Assembly: GCA_050018415.1 (NCBI GenBank)
Contig: JBEKAB010000015.1
Coordinates: 1-64,000 of the forward strand
DNA from: UBA1161 sp002311745
Lineage (GTDB): Bacteria; Planctomycetota; Phycisphaerae; Tepidisphaerales; Tepidisphaeraceae
DNA: 64,000 nt
Direction: 5' to 3'
Below the pieces are notes generated by a model. It was not told the origin of the DNA and made no database searches. It worked only from the letters and a program-made list of their open reading frames with translations. The position numbers and the translations under genes were made by a program. Shown here piece by piece: positions 37,088 through 46,304 of this stretch (positions within the stretch are counted from its first letter, which is position 1; every line of letters begins with the position of its first letter).

Positions 37088-37906
37088 ATGAGCGGACCGA
37101 TGAGCCAAATCCATCCCACGGCGATTGTGGATCGACTCGCCGAACTGTCCGACGACGTGCGCATCGGCGCCTACAGCATCGTGCAGGGCGGCGTGACGCT
37201 GGGCGCGGGAACGATCGTGCACGAGCATTGCCACATCCACAGCGGGTCGACCATCGGGCGCAACTGCCGGATCGGGCCGGCGGCGTTCGTCGGCTTGCCA
37301 CCGCAGCATCTCAAGCACGATGGGGCCAACACCAGGCTGGTGATCGGTGATGAGGTGATCATCCGGGAGATGGTGTCGCTGCACCGCTCGATTTACCCCG
37401 GCCCCGAGCATGCCACGCGCGTGGGCAACCGCTGCATGCTGATGGTCGCATGCCACGTGGGGCACGATTCCGTGCTGGGCGACGACGTGATCCTGGCCAA
37501 CGGTGTGCTTTTGGGCGGACACGTGACCGTGGGCAATCGCACGTTTCTGGGGGGCGGGGCCACGGTGCATCAGTTCGTGCGTCTGGGCCGTCTGGCCATC
37601 ATCGCCGGCAACGAGGCGATCAGCCACGACGTCCCCCCGTTTGCCGCGGCGCGCTACCGCGGGCTCAAGGGATACAACGCCGTCGGATGCAAGCGAGCGG
37701 GCATGTCGCGCGAATCCATCGCGTCCATCCGCGCCGGATACCGTTGCCTGCACACCATCCGCACCCTGCCCTTGGTCATCGCGGCCATGCGAAAGCTTCC
37801 GCACACGCCGGAGCTGCAGGAACTGATCGACTTTGTCATGACGCCCAACCGCGGGATTCTTCCCAGCGTGCATTTCCTGCACACCGGGCAGGCCGGCCCG
37901 GAATAA
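37088..37906 (+). CDS. lpxA: Acyl-ACP--UDP-N-acetylglucosamine O-acyltransferase LpxA
   Basis: This enzyme does the first step of lipid A synthesis. The 272-residue protein has a left-handed parallel beta-helix of hexapeptide repeats (ATIVHEHCHI, GSTIGRNCRI, GDDVILANG, GHVTVGNRTFLGGG). The catalytic His is in ACHVGHDS, and the C-terminal helical domain ends with PSVHFLH. An alternative ATG lies at 37100. Its presence supports a lipid A-containing outer membrane. It is convergent with apt, 2 bases apart. Confidence 0.92.
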   Translation: MSGPMSQIHPTAIVDRLAELSDDVRIGAYSIVQGGVTLGAGTIVHEHCHIHSGSTIGRNCRIGPAAFVGLPPQHLKHDGANTRLVIGDEVIIREMVSLHRSIYPGPEHATRVGNRCMLMVACHVGHDSVLGDDVILANGVLLGGHVTVGNRTFLGGGATVHQFVRLGRLAIIAGNEAISHDVPPFAAARYRGLKGYNAVGCKRAGMSRESIASIRAGYRCLHTIRTLPLVIAAMRKLPHTPELQELIDFVMTPNRGILPSVHFLHTGQAGPE

Positions 37907-37908
37907 TC

Positions 37909-38427
37909 TCAGAATTGCATCACCGAATGCACCGGACGCGGCGCGACCTTGGCCCGGCCGTTGAGGGCGGTCAGTTCGATCAGCACCGCGATGCCCGCCA
38001 ACTTGCCGCCCAGTTGATCCACCAGGTCGCAGCAGGCTTTCATCGTCCCGCCCGTGGCCAGCACGTCATCCACGACCAACACGCGCTGGCCCTTCACGAT
38101 GGCATCCGCGTGAATCTCCAGACTGTCCTGGCCGTATTCCAGGTCGTAGGTCATGGTGACGCGTTTGTAGGGCAGCTTGCCCGGCTTGCGGATCAGGCCA
38201 AACCCGGCCGACAGGCATAGCGCCACCGCCGTGCCGAAGATGAACCCGCGGCTCTCGGCCCCGACCACCAGGTCGATCCGCTTGCCGCGGAACGGATTGG
38301 CCATCAACTCCACCGCCAGCGCCAACCCCGAGGCGCTGGCCAGCAGCGGCGTGATGTCCCGAAACAAAATGCCCGGTTTGGGAAAGTCGGGAATCTCGCG
38401 GATCAAACGCTTCAGTTCGTCGATCAT
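37909..38427 (-). CDS. apt: Adenine phosphoribosyltransferase
   Basis: This purine-salvage enzyme makes AMP from adenine and PRPP. From ATG 38427 it has 172 residues, the usual length. Typical motifs are IREIPDFPKPGILFRDITPL, the flexible loop LPYKRVTMTYDLEYGQDSLE, and the PRPP-binding VLVVDDVLATGGTM. It is a stand-alone gene between convergent lpxA and the zinc-ribbon membrane protein gene. Confidence 0.93.
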   Translation of the reverse strand: MIDELKRLIREIPDFPKPGILFRDITPLLASASGLALAVELMANPFRGKRIDLVVGAESRGFIFGTAVALCLSAGFGLIRKPGKLPYKRVTMTYDLEYGQDSLEIHADAIVKGQRVLVVDDVLATGGTMKACCDLVDQLGGKLAGIAVLIELTALNGRAKVAPRPVHSVMQF

Positions 38428-38505
38428 GCGGGAAAATTGTAACGGGCGGAGCCGGTTTATCACAGAAGGCGCCGCGGACGGCGAGGTGATTTAGCGGCGA
38501 GCCGT

Positions 38506-39894
38506 TCAGCGCTGCTCGCCGCTGGCCGATTGATTCATTTTCCGCGCGTTTTGGAGCAACTGATCCGCATCGGCCGGCCAGTGCTCGCGCGGCAGTTTCT
38601 CAATCTGCTCGTAAAAATACTGCGCGGCGGCGTAATCGTGCTTGGCCTCGGCATCCAAGCCGTTGGCGCGCAGGCGCATGGCCAGGGAATCCAAATCGCT
38701 GGCCGAAACCGCGGGCGTGCCCGAGGGCACCGCGGGCTTCTCCACCACCGCCGGTTTGCGGGACGAATCGGACGGCGACGGCGTCGCCTCCGCCGGCGCA
38801 GCCGGCGGGGATACCACCGGCGGCTTCATCGCCCACGGCGGCCGATCCGAAGCATCCACTTTCAGCGGCTGCGGGGTTGCCACCGGCGCCGCGGGTGGAA
38901 CGGCGCGCTTCAATAAATCCCAAAGCGGCTGGCGCAGGGCGGGAACGAACATCAAGCCGCCAGCGGCGAGCACCGCCGCCCCGCTCAGAACCAGGGCGAT
39001 CGGCGTGCGGCGGCGGTCCCGGCGCGCCGGGAGCGGCGTCCGCGCGTCGGAACGCGGATCGAATTGCAGGCTGAACGCCGCGGCCAGCTCACGCGCTGAA
39101 AGAATCTTCTCCCGCGTCTGCTGTGGGCGGGACCGCGATTCCGGCCCGGCGGTATCGGGCGGCTGCAGGCCGGCCACGACAGCCATCGTCTGCGCCGCCG
39201 ACGGCGCCGGCACCGGGGGACGTGCGGGGCTGCCGGGACGATTGATCCCCAGCGGCTCGGTCGAATCTGCCGCCGTCGCTTCGGGAAGCGCCGATGACGG
39301 CTCCTTCAGCGGCCCGTTGGCCGAAGTGGATTTGGGGCTGACGTCCACGTAAAGCGTGCGGGCGGGAGTCTCGCCTTCCAGCAGGGCATCCGGATTGGGC
39401 GGCAGTTCCTGCGGTTTGTTGCAACGCGAACAGCTTTGCGCCGCCGGTTGCACCGCGGCGCCGCAGTAATAGCACAGCCCAAACTCGCGGCTGATGCCCT
39501 TGACACGGGCCGCGGAACGCCAGAACTGCTGGGTGGTCGGACCGCGAATGATCGACCGCGGCGTGACCTGGCCCTTGCGGATCAGGGCCAGAAGCGTGGC
39601 GCACTTCATCCCCGGCGCCGATAGATTGCGCGATTGCAGCACGTACCACGGCCCCAGGCGGGCGCGGGTCGTCTGACGCGTCTGCGGCGTGTTCTCCATC
39701 AGGCAGCGCGGACAAGGCGCGTCGGACCGGTCGCAGATCGTCCCGCAAAACGGGCAGACGAACTTGCCCGCCGTGGCGGCGTTGGCCTGCGGACCTGGCG
39801 ACTCGCCTTCGGTTGGAATGGCGTCGGTCGACCGACTCATGGTCTGCACTTCTTCTTCTATTGCATCTTCCCCGTCCAAGAAAAGATCTCCCAT
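38506..39894 (-). CDS. Zinc-ribbon/GYF-like single-pass membrane protein
   Basis: It is 462 residues from ATG 39894 (39933 and 39840 are alternatives). An acidic N-terminus precedes a zinc ribbon (CPFCGTICDRSDAPCPRC, about residues 45-62). A GYF-like segment follows (GPWYVLQSRNLSAPGMKCAT to SIIRGPTTQQFW), then a second ribbon (CYYCGAAVQPAAQSCSRC) and a long Pro/Ala-rich linker. One membrane helix (PIALVLSGAAVLAAGGLMFV) is near residue 300, and a helical C-terminus completes the protein. No catalytic motif is seen. It could be an adaptor. Confidence 0.6.
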   Translation of the reverse strand: MGDLFLDGEDAIEEEVQTMSRSTDAIPTEGESPGPQANAATAGKFVCPFCGTICDRSDAPCPRCLMENTPQTRQTTRARLGPWYVLQSRNLSAPGMKCATLLALIRKGQVTPRSIIRGPTTQQFWRSAARVKGISREFGLCYYCGAAVQPAAQSCSRCNKPQELPPNPDALLEGETPARTLYVDVSPKSTSANGPLKEPSSALPEATAADSTEPLGINRPGSPARPPVPAPSAAQTMAVVAGLQPPDTAGPESRSRPQQTREKILSARELAAAFSLQFDPRSDARTPLPARRDRRRTPIALVLSGAAVLAAGGLMFVPALRQPLWDLLKRAVPPAAPVATPQPLKVDASDRPPWAMKPPVVSPPAAPAEATPSPSDSSRKPAVVEKPAVPSGTPAVSASDLDSLAMRLRANGLDAEAKHDYAAAQYFYEQIEKLPREHWPADADQLLQNARKMNQSASGEQR

Positions 39895-40084
39895 CAATAT
39901 GTGGTTACCGCGGGCCCGCCATCCCTGATCCAACAGGCCGCGAAAATGTTAGCCTAGCGAAAATCGCCGCGCCCGTCCATGTCCCGTACCATGGTTGGCA
40001 AGAAATCCTTTTCCCCGCGGGCCGGTTGCACCCAAGCGGACGCCGGCTGCGACATGGGGGCCACAGTCTGATAATATGGCGGCT

Positions 40085-41257
40085 ATGGCGGATTTGTCTT
40101 ACAGAACGGCCGGTGAATCCCACGGCAAGGCGATGATCGCCCTGGTGGAGGGAATGCCCGCGGGGGTGAGCGTCGATGCCGCGTTGATCGACGCCGAGCT
40201 GCGCCGACGCCAGGGCGGTTACGGGCGCAGCGGGCGGCAGAAAATCGAGTCGGACCACGTCGAATTTCTCAGCGGCGTGCGGATGGGCAAGACGCTGGGC
40301 TCGCCGGTGGCCATGCAAATCGTCAACAAGGACGCGCGTCTGGACGATCCGGCGGCCACGCCGCCGCTGCATCGGCCCCGGCCGGGACACGCGGACTTGG
40401 CCGGGTCGGTCAAATGGCTGACGACCGATTGCCGCCAAACCCTGGAGCGCGCCAGCGCCCGCGAGACGGCCGCGCGCGTCGCCGCCGGCGCCCTGGCCCG
40501 GTGTCTGCTCCGCGAGTTCGGCATCGAGGTGTTCGGTTTCGTCCGCGCCGTCGGCACGGCCCAAGGGAAATTCGAAATCACGGAGCAAAACTGGAAACAG
40601 TTTCTGGCCCAGCGGGATGCCTCGGAAGTGTATTGCCCGGACGCGGCGGCGGACGCGGCCATGAAGCAGTTCATCAACGAGCAGAAAATGGCTCGGGACA
40701 CCGCCGGCGGAATCGTCGAGGCGCACGTCTTCGGCTGCCCCATCGGCCTGGGAAGCTGCATGAGCTCCGATGGGCGATTGGACGGGCGCATCGCCGCGGC
40801 CGTGGCCAGCATCCAGGCTTTCAAGGGCGTGGAATTCGGCCTGGGTTTCGAGGCCGCCCGCCGGCCGGGGTCCATGGTGCACGATGAGATCGGCTTCGAT
40901 CCCGCCCAGCGCGACCAGCCCAGCCTGGGGTTCGTCCGCGGAACCAACAACGCCGGCGGTCTGGAAGGCGGAATGACCAACGGCAAACCCGTCGTCGTCC
41001 GCGGCGCCATGAAACCCATCAGCACCCTGGGCAAACCCCTCAAAAGCGTCGACCTCAACACCAAGCAGAGTTCCGAGGCCGGCTGGGAACGCTCCGACAT
41101 CTCCGCCATTAGCGCGGCCTCGGTCATCATGGAAAACGTGATCGCCTTCGAGATCGCGCGGGCGCTACTCGAAAAATTCGGCGGGGATTCGCTGCCGGAA
41201 GTGCGGACCAATTACGAACAATTCCTGGCCACGGCGCGCAAGCTGCCCCTGTCCTAA
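40085..41257 (+). CDS. aroC: Chorismate synthase
   Basis: This is the last shikimate-pathway enzyme; it converts EPSP to chorismate with reduced FMN. From ATG 40085 it has 390 residues. The family signatures are YRTAGESHGKAMIALVEGMP, RRQGGYGRSGRQKIESD, ARETAARVAAGALARCLL and the C-terminal GRGAMKP-type segment RGAMKPISTLGKPLKSVDL. It is 7 bases upstream of a glycosyltransferase gene on the same strand. Confidence 0.94.
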   Translation: MADLSYRTAGESHGKAMIALVEGMPAGVSVDAALIDAELRRRQGGYGRSGRQKIESDHVEFLSGVRMGKTLGSPVAMQIVNKDARLDDPAATPPLHRPRPGHADLAGSVKWLTTDCRQTLERASARETAARVAAGALARCLLREFGIEVFGFVRAVGTAQGKFEITEQNWKQFLAQRDASEVYCPDAAADAAMKQFINEQKMARDTAGGIVEAHVFGCPIGLGSCMSSDGRLDGRIAAAVASIQAFKGVEFGLGFEAARRPGSMVHDEIGFDPAQRDQPSLGFVRGTNNAGGLEGGMTNGKPVVVRGAMKPISTLGKPLKSVDLNTKQSSEAGWERSDISAISAASVIMENVIAFEIARALLEKFGGDSLPEVRTNYEQFLATARKLPLS

Positions 41258-41264
41258 ACAGCCA

Positions 41265-42569
41265 ATGTCCAGTCCCGTCTTCGGCTTTCTGGCGTTCACC
41301 AGCGGCTCCTACGAAGGAGCGATCCTGCGCGACATGCGCTTGGCCAATGCCCTGCACCGTCGCGGATTCAAAGTCGTGGTCTACTGGATGATGGAGACCA
41401 ACCGCGAGTTGGTAGACCCAGGCATTGTGCAGCGCGTGCTGAGCCGCAGCCTGCGCTACTGGCGAGCGCGGCCCAGCGGCTTGCTCAATGCCCTGGCCAA
41501 AATCCTCGACGTCTACCACCCGCAAAGGCGGCGGCGATTTGCCCAGCAGCACCCGAATTTCGTCGCGACCCTGCTGCGCCATTTCATCTCCGCCGTGTGC
41601 GACGGCGACGACGGCGCGGTCCGGCGGCTGGAAAAATTCATGGCCCGCGACGGCGTCACGCATCTGCTGCCCACCTTCGTCATGACCTGCCCGCTGGCCC
41701 TGGCCGTCAAGCAGCGCGGCAAGCATCCGTTCGACTACCTTGCCACGTTCCAAGGCGAGGAAATTTTCGCCAATTACGCCCAGGTCGCCGGACGGCTGGA
41801 GGATTATTACGCGCAGCTTCGTAACTCTGCCGCCGCCAGCGGCTGGCCGGCCGTCGTCGTCAGCAACGATTACGCCCTGCGCTTGCGCGATGAAGTGGGA
41901 CTGGATCCGGCCCGCATGAAAACGATCTACCCCGGCATCGAATTGCCCCTGGCGCAGGCCAAACCACGCTTTGAAATCCTCACGGAGATTCTGCCCCTGC
42001 GACCGGATGTTCCCATGGTCACCTATTTCGGCCGGCAGGATTCGGAAAAAGGCATCGACCTGCTGCTGTACGCCACCCGTATGCTCCGCGACCGCGGCGT
42101 GGAGTTTCAATTGGTCATCTGCGGCGGCTCGAGCTTCGGCTGGAGCTACCAGGACGTGTGCAAGCAGATCGCCCGGCACCTGCGCCTGCACGTTTTCTGG
42201 AAGCGCCGCGTCAGCGATGCGATGCGCGCGGCCCTGTACGCGCACAGCCGGTGCGTGGTTTATCCGTCGATCCACCGCGAGCCGTTCGGCATGGTGGCCG
42301 CGGAAACCATGAGCCACGGAACCCCGGTGATCGTGCCGGACCACGGCGGCATCATGGAAGTCATCGGGCAAGGCGAGCGTGTCGGCGGGCTGAGCTTCAA
42401 GGTGTGGGATACGGCGGACCTGGCGCGGCAGATCGAGCGACTGATTGTGGATGATGCGCTGTACGGTTCGCTATCGGCCGCCGCGGCCCAGATCGCCGCC
42501 CAATTCAGCGTGGAGGCGATGACGGACCAAGTGCTGGCGCATCTGGGCCTGCCCAAAAGTCCGCCGTGA
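41265..42569 (+). CDS. GT4-like glycosyltransferase
   Basis: The 434-residue protein is a GT-B retaining glycosyltransferase. The N-terminal acceptor side begins FTSGSYEGAILRDMRLANAL. YFGRQDSEKGIDLLLYATRM starts the donor domain, and VYPSIHREPFGMVAAETMSH plus GTPVIVPDHGGIMEVI is the EX7E-type nucleotide-sugar site. It follows aroC by 7 bases and converges with folC. The substrate is unknown; involvement in envelope polysaccharide is likely. Confidence 0.82.
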   Translation: MSSPVFGFLAFTSGSYEGAILRDMRLANALHRRGFKVVVYWMMETNRELVDPGIVQRVLSRSLRYWRARPSGLLNALAKILDVYHPQRRRRFAQQHPNFVATLLRHFISAVCDGDDGAVRRLEKFMARDGVTHLLPTFVMTCPLALAVKQRGKHPFDYLATFQGEEIFANYAQVAGRLEDYYAQLRNSAAASGWPAVVVSNDYALRLRDEVGLDPARMKTIYPGIELPLAQAKPRFEILTEILPLRPDVPMVTYFGRQDSEKGIDLLLYATRMLRDRGVEFQLVICGGSSFGWSYQDVCKQIARHLRLHVFWKRRVSDAMRAALYAHSRCVVYPSIHREPFGMVAAETMSHGTPVIVPDHGGIMEVIGQGERVGGLSFKVWDTADLARQIERLIVDDALYGSLSAAAAQIAAQFSVEAMTDQVLAHLGLPKSPP

Positions 42570-42574
42570 TGGTG

Positions 42575-44110
42575 CTAATTGCGGGCGGCCGCCGCTTCAC
42601 TGCGGGCAGCCGCTTCAATGCGGGCGGCCGCCGCGGCGCGGGCGGCAAACAGCTTCTTGGCTTCGCCCACCAGATAAAAGCTGCCGGTGATGCAGATCAG
42701 ATCCTCTTTGGTGACCGCGCGATTGGCGATCGCCAGGGCCTCCTGCAAATCCTCGGCCACCTGCGCCATCTTGCCGTAGAGCTCGACGTACTGTGCGGCC
42801 AGTTCGTTGGGGTCGGCGCTGCGCACGCTGTTGACTCGCGTGAAGATCACCTTGTCGGCGCCGCTGCTGATGCGGTCGAGCATGCCCGGCACGTCCTTGT
42901 CGGCGCAGCAGCCGAAGATCACGACCATCGAGTCGTAGGGGATGTGCTGGCCGATGGCCCTCATGACGGCGTCGAGGCTGGCGGCGTTGTGCGCTCCATC
43001 CACCAGGACGCGCGGGGTTTGGCTGAGCATTTCCATGCGCCCGGCCAGGGTCACTTTCGCCAGGCCCTCCATGGCGCGGGTGTCGTTGATGGCGATGCCG
43101 CGGCCCTTGAGCCGGTCGATCACCGCCAGCGCCAACCCGCAGTTGATCGCCTGGTGCTCGCCCAGCAGGGGAACCGCCAAGTGCTCGAATTTGCTCTGGG
43201 GCGTGGTCAGGCAGATGCGATTGTGCGGACCCTGCATCCGGCTGGATTCAAAGCGGTAGCTGAATTCAATGGTCTTGCCGGTGAAATCCAGGGACGCCCC
43301 GACCTTGTGGGCGACCTTCACCAAGGCGGCCTCGGCTTCCGGGTCCTGGATGACGCTGATGGCCGGGATGCCAGGCTTGAAAATCCCCGCTTTTTCCGTG
43401 GCGATGTGCGTCAGGGTCGGACCAAGCTGAGCCATGTGATCGCGGCTGATGCTGGTGATGGCCGTCACCTCGGGCCGGATCACGTTGGTGCTGTCCAAAC
43501 GCCCGCCCAGGCCCGTTTCGACCACGGCGATCTCGACCTTCTGGTCGGCGAAGTACTTGAACGCCATGGCGGTCAGAACGTCGAAGTAGGTCGGCACAGG
43601 CCGGGATCGGTTCACGATCGGGGCCATGATCCGCACCAGGCGGGCGAAGTCCGCCCGCGGAATCATCTGGCCGTTGACGGCAATGCGTTCGCGGACATCC
43701 ACCAAATGCGGGCTGGTGTAAAGTCCGACGCTGTAGCCCGAGGCCTGGAGCATGGCGGCGATCATGCTACAAGTGCTGCCCTTGCCCTTGGTGCCGGCCA
43801 CGTGGACGCTACGGAAGCGGTCCTGCGGGTTGCCCAACTTGCGCAGCAGCGTGCGCATGCGGTCCAGGTTGAAATTCTCGCTGTTATAGCGGACGATGCG
43901 GAGGCGCTCGAAATCGCTTAGAGTGGAGAGGAACCGCAGAGCTTTGGCATATGTGCGTCCGCTGGAGGGCCGATGCGCACCGTGGCTATGCGACCGCTTT
44001 TTGAGGTCGATGATGACCGGTTTGCGGACGTGCAAAGAGCCATGTCGGCCCTTGGCCGACGCGGCCTTTCGACCGGCGGCCTTGGCCCTCAGTTTCTCTC
44101 GAACAGGCAT
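42575..44110 (-). CDS. folC: Folylpolyglutamate/dihydrofolate synthase FolC
   Basis: This Mur-ligase-like enzyme adds glutamate to folate precursors. The 511-residue protein has the ATP loop VAGTKGKGSTCSMIAAML (near residue 105), GLYTSPHLVDVRERIAVNGQ, ETGLGGRLDSTNVI and VDGAHNAASLDAVMRAIGQ in the C-terminal domain. A basic N-terminal extension of about 75 residues and an Ala/Arg-rich tail exceed the family norm, so the true start may lie downstream. Confidence 0.9.
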   Translation of the reverse strand: MPVREKLRAKAAGRKAASAKGRHGSLHVRKPVIIDLKKRSHSHGAHRPSSGRTYAKALRFLSTLSDFERLRIVRYNSENFNLDRMRTLLRKLGNPQDRFRSVHVAGTKGKGSTCSMIAAMLQASGYSVGLYTSPHLVDVRERIAVNGQMIPRADFARLVRIMAPIVNRSRPVPTYFDVLTAMAFKYFADQKVEIAVVETGLGGRLDSTNVIRPEVTAITSISRDHMAQLGPTLTHIATEKAGIFKPGIPAISVIQDPEAEAALVKVAHKVGASLDFTGKTIEFSYRFESSRMQGPHNRICLTTPQSKFEHLAVPLLGEHQAINCGLALAVIDRLKGRGIAINDTRAMEGLAKVTLAGRMEMLSQTPRVLVDGAHNAASLDAVMRAIGQHIPYDSMVVIFGCCADKDVPGMLDRISSGADKVIFTRVNSVRSADPNELAAQYVELYGKMAQVAEDLQEALAIANRAVTKEDLICITGSFYLVGEAKKLFAARAAAAARIEAAARSEAAAARN

Positions 44111-44185
44111 ACTCTACCATTTTAGCAATTCGGTAAAGTGCTTTCAACTTTACACTTAAAGGACGACAGCAAAACCATTTATAAG

Positions 44186-44205
44186 TTTTCCACCGGTTAT
44201 CCACA
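44186..44205 (+). promoter_or_regulatory. DnaA-box-like pair in an AT-rich gap
   Basis: TTATCCACA (44197-44205) is a perfect DnaA box. TTTTCCACC (44186-44194), two bases upstream, matches all but the last base of a relaxed box. They lie in the AT-rich gap between divergent folC and rimO. A role in DnaA regulation is possible, but chance is not excluded. Confidence 0.35.
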
Positions 44206-44213
44206 ATAGGTAA

Positions 44214-45659
44214 ATGTTAGGGCATATGAACGATCGGTCGGGTATGCAAGTAGCTGGGAAAGATGTTCGATCCGTTGCATTTGTAAGTCTCGGTTGTCCC
44301 AAGAACTTAGTGGACAGCGAGCGGATGCTTGGCCTCTTGGCCGCTGATGGATTGATCGTCACTGATGACCCTGCGGAGGCGGATGCCATCGTCATCAACA
44401 CCTGTGGGTTTCTCGAGGCGTCGAAAATCGAGGCCATCGGGGAAATCCGCCGGGCGATTGAGCTGAAGCGGCGGGGAAAATGCCGGCGAGTGGTGGTGGC
44501 TGGCTGCCTGGTTCAGCGGCACAAGACTCAGCTACTGACCGAAGCACCGGGAATCGACCGCTTGGTGGGCGTGTTTGACCGCGAGCAGATTGTCGCGGCC
44601 GTCCGGGGCCAGGACAATCCCCGCCAGCCGCACGGCCATTTTCTGGGCAAGTACCACGATCTGTCCCGTCGATTGACCGCCCAATCAACCGCGTTCCCCG
44701 ACGACCGCGCCCGCCTGCGCTTGACGCCGCGGCATTACGCCTATCTTCGCATCAGCGAAGGGTGCAACCAGGGGTGCGCGTTTTGCACCATTCCCTCCAT
44801 CCGCGGGCCGATGCGATCCAAGCCCGTCGAGCAAATCCTGGCCGAGGCGCGCGAGCTGGCGGCCGACGGCGCCGTGGAGCTGATTCTGATCGGTCAGGAC
44901 ACCACCAGCTACGGCACGGACATCGGCTACGCCCCGGGGCTGTGCGGGCTGCTGCAAACCCTGGACCGGCAATTGAACGACGTGCATTGGCTTCGGCTCA
45001 TGTACGCCTATCCCTCCTGCTTTACGGACGAGATGATCAGGACGTTGGCGCAGTGTGATCGCGTCGTGAAATACATCGACATCCCGCTGCAGCACATCAA
45101 TGACCGGATGCTGGGTCTGATGCGTCGGCGGGTGACGCGGGCGCAGATCGAGACGCTCTTGGACAAGCTTCGCCGCGGGGTGCCGGGGATCGCGATTCGC
45201 ACCACCTTCATCGCGGGCGCGCCAAGCGAATCCGAGCCCGAACATCAGGAGTTGGTGCGTTTCGTGCGCGATTTCGGTTTCGACATGATGGGCGTCTTTG
45301 CGTTCAGCCAGGAAAGCGGCACACCCATGGGCCGGATGGCGGGGCAACTGGACCCGAAGCTCAAGCAGCAGCGCGTCGAGGAATTGATGCTGACCCAACA
45401 GCAGGTCGCCTTTGCCAAGGCGAAACAGCGGATCGGGCAAAAGATTGAAGTCCTGATCGACCGCGTCGTCCGTGACGCTCAGGAAATGATCGGGCGGAGT
45501 GCCGCTCAGGCGCCGGAGATCGATTCGGTGACGCGCGTCGCCGGCCAGACGGCTTATCCGGGGCAATGGATGGACGTCAAGGTCGTTGGGGCCGAGGGTT
45601 ACGATTTGGTGGCGGAGGCGGCGGCCCGGAAGCTGCCCCAGCTCAACGTCCTCCGGTAA
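44214..45659 (+). CDS. rimO: Ribosomal protein S12 methylthiotransferase RimO
   Basis: This radical-SAM enzyme adds a methylthio group to Asp of ribosomal protein S12. Of 481 residues, the N-terminal UPF0004 domain has VAFVSLGCPKNLVDSERM, INTCGFLEASK and AGCLVQRH (the second cluster cysteines). The radical-SAM motif CNQGCAFCTIPSIRGPMRS follows, and a TRAM domain closes the C-terminus. RGPMRSK and the first motif favour RimO over MiaB. The start could also be 44226. Confidence 0.93.
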   Translation: MLGHMNDRSGMQVAGKDVRSVAFVSLGCPKNLVDSERMLGLLAADGLIVTDDPAEADAIVINTCGFLEASKIEAIGEIRRAIELKRRGKCRRVVVAGCLVQRHKTQLLTEAPGIDRLVGVFDREQIVAAVRGQDNPRQPHGHFLGKYHDLSRRLTAQSTAFPDDRARLRLTPRHYAYLRISEGCNQGCAFCTIPSIRGPMRSKPVEQILAEARELAADGAVELILIGQDTTSYGTDIGYAPGLCGLLQTLDRQLNDVHWLRLMYAYPSCFTDEMIRTLAQCDRVVKYIDIPLQHINDRMLGLMRRRVTRAQIETLLDKLRRGVPGIAIRTTFIAGAPSESEPEHQELVRFVRDFGFDMMGVFAFSQESGTPMGRMAGQLDPKLKQQRVEELMLTQQQVAFAKAKQRIGQKIEVLIDRVVRDAQEMIGRSAAQAPEIDSVTRVAGQTAYPGQWMDVKVVGAEGYDLVAEAAARKLPQLNVLR

Positions 45660-45677
45660 TCCAGTGCCGGATTTGCC

Positions 45678-46304
45678 TCAATCGGCGCGGGGGGCGTCCC
45701 GCTGATATTTTTCCAAACGATAGTAGAGTGTGCGCAGGCTGATGCCCAGCTCGGCGGCGGTGGCGGCGCGGTTGCCGCCATGACGCTGCAGCACCGCCAG
45801 GATGTGATTGCGTTCGATATCTTCCAGCGATTCGCTATCGGCCGGCGCCGGCGCGACGGGCGGCGGCTCCGGGGGCAACAGCGGAACCACCTTGGGGCCA
45901 ACGAGCTTGGCGTGTCGCTGGCGAGCGCGTTCCAGCGCCTGCTCGATGTGACCCAGCGGGCACGGTTTGGTCAGAAAATCTACCACGTCCAGATGGATGG
46001 CCTCCTTGGCCGCTTCCAAGTCGCCAAAACCGGTGAGAATGATGACCTGCGTTTGCGCCCAGCGCTGGCGGAGGGTTTGGAGCATTTCCATGCCGCTGAT
46101 GCCGGGGAGATTCAGATCCAGCAGCACGATGTCCGCCGGCGATTTCTCCATGGCGCGCAGGCCGCCTTCCGCCGTGGCCGCGGTGGTGGTGGTAAAGCCC
46201 ATTTCGGTGATGGCCATGTTGAGCATCTCGCGCACGCGCGGCTCATCATCGACGATCAGGACGCGTCGGCTGGAATTCGGCGGCGGAGCTGCGGAAGATT
46301 TCAT
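45678..46304 (-). CDS. Response regulator, receiver plus Fis-type HTH
   Basis: From ATG 46304 this gives 208 residues. A receiver domain (RVLIVDDEPRVREML; phosphoacceptor in DIVLLDLNLPGISG; Lys in LTKPCP) is followed by a Pro-rich linker. A Fis-like helix-turn-helix ends the protein (HILAVLQRHGGNRAATAAEL, GISLRTLYYRLEKYQ). There is no AAA+ sigma54 domain between them, so it resembles ActR/RegA regulators. Its start overlaps the upstream kinase stop (ATGA). Confidence 0.88.
   Translation of the reverse strand: MKSSAAPPPNSSRRVLIVDDEPRVREMLNMAITEMGFTTTTAATAEGGLRAMEKSPADIVLLDLNLPGISGMEMLQTLRQRWAQTQVIILTGFGDLEAAKEAIHLDVVDFLTKPCPLGHIEQALERARQRHAKLVGPKVVPLLPPEPPPVAPAPADSESLEDIERNHILAVLQRHGGNRAATAAELGISLRTLYYRLEKYQRDAPRAD

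Noticed and set aside
44101..44230. Calling this gap the chromosomal origin
   Set aside because: Only one perfect DnaA box plus one near match is present, and dnaA, dnaN or other origin-linked genes are absent.
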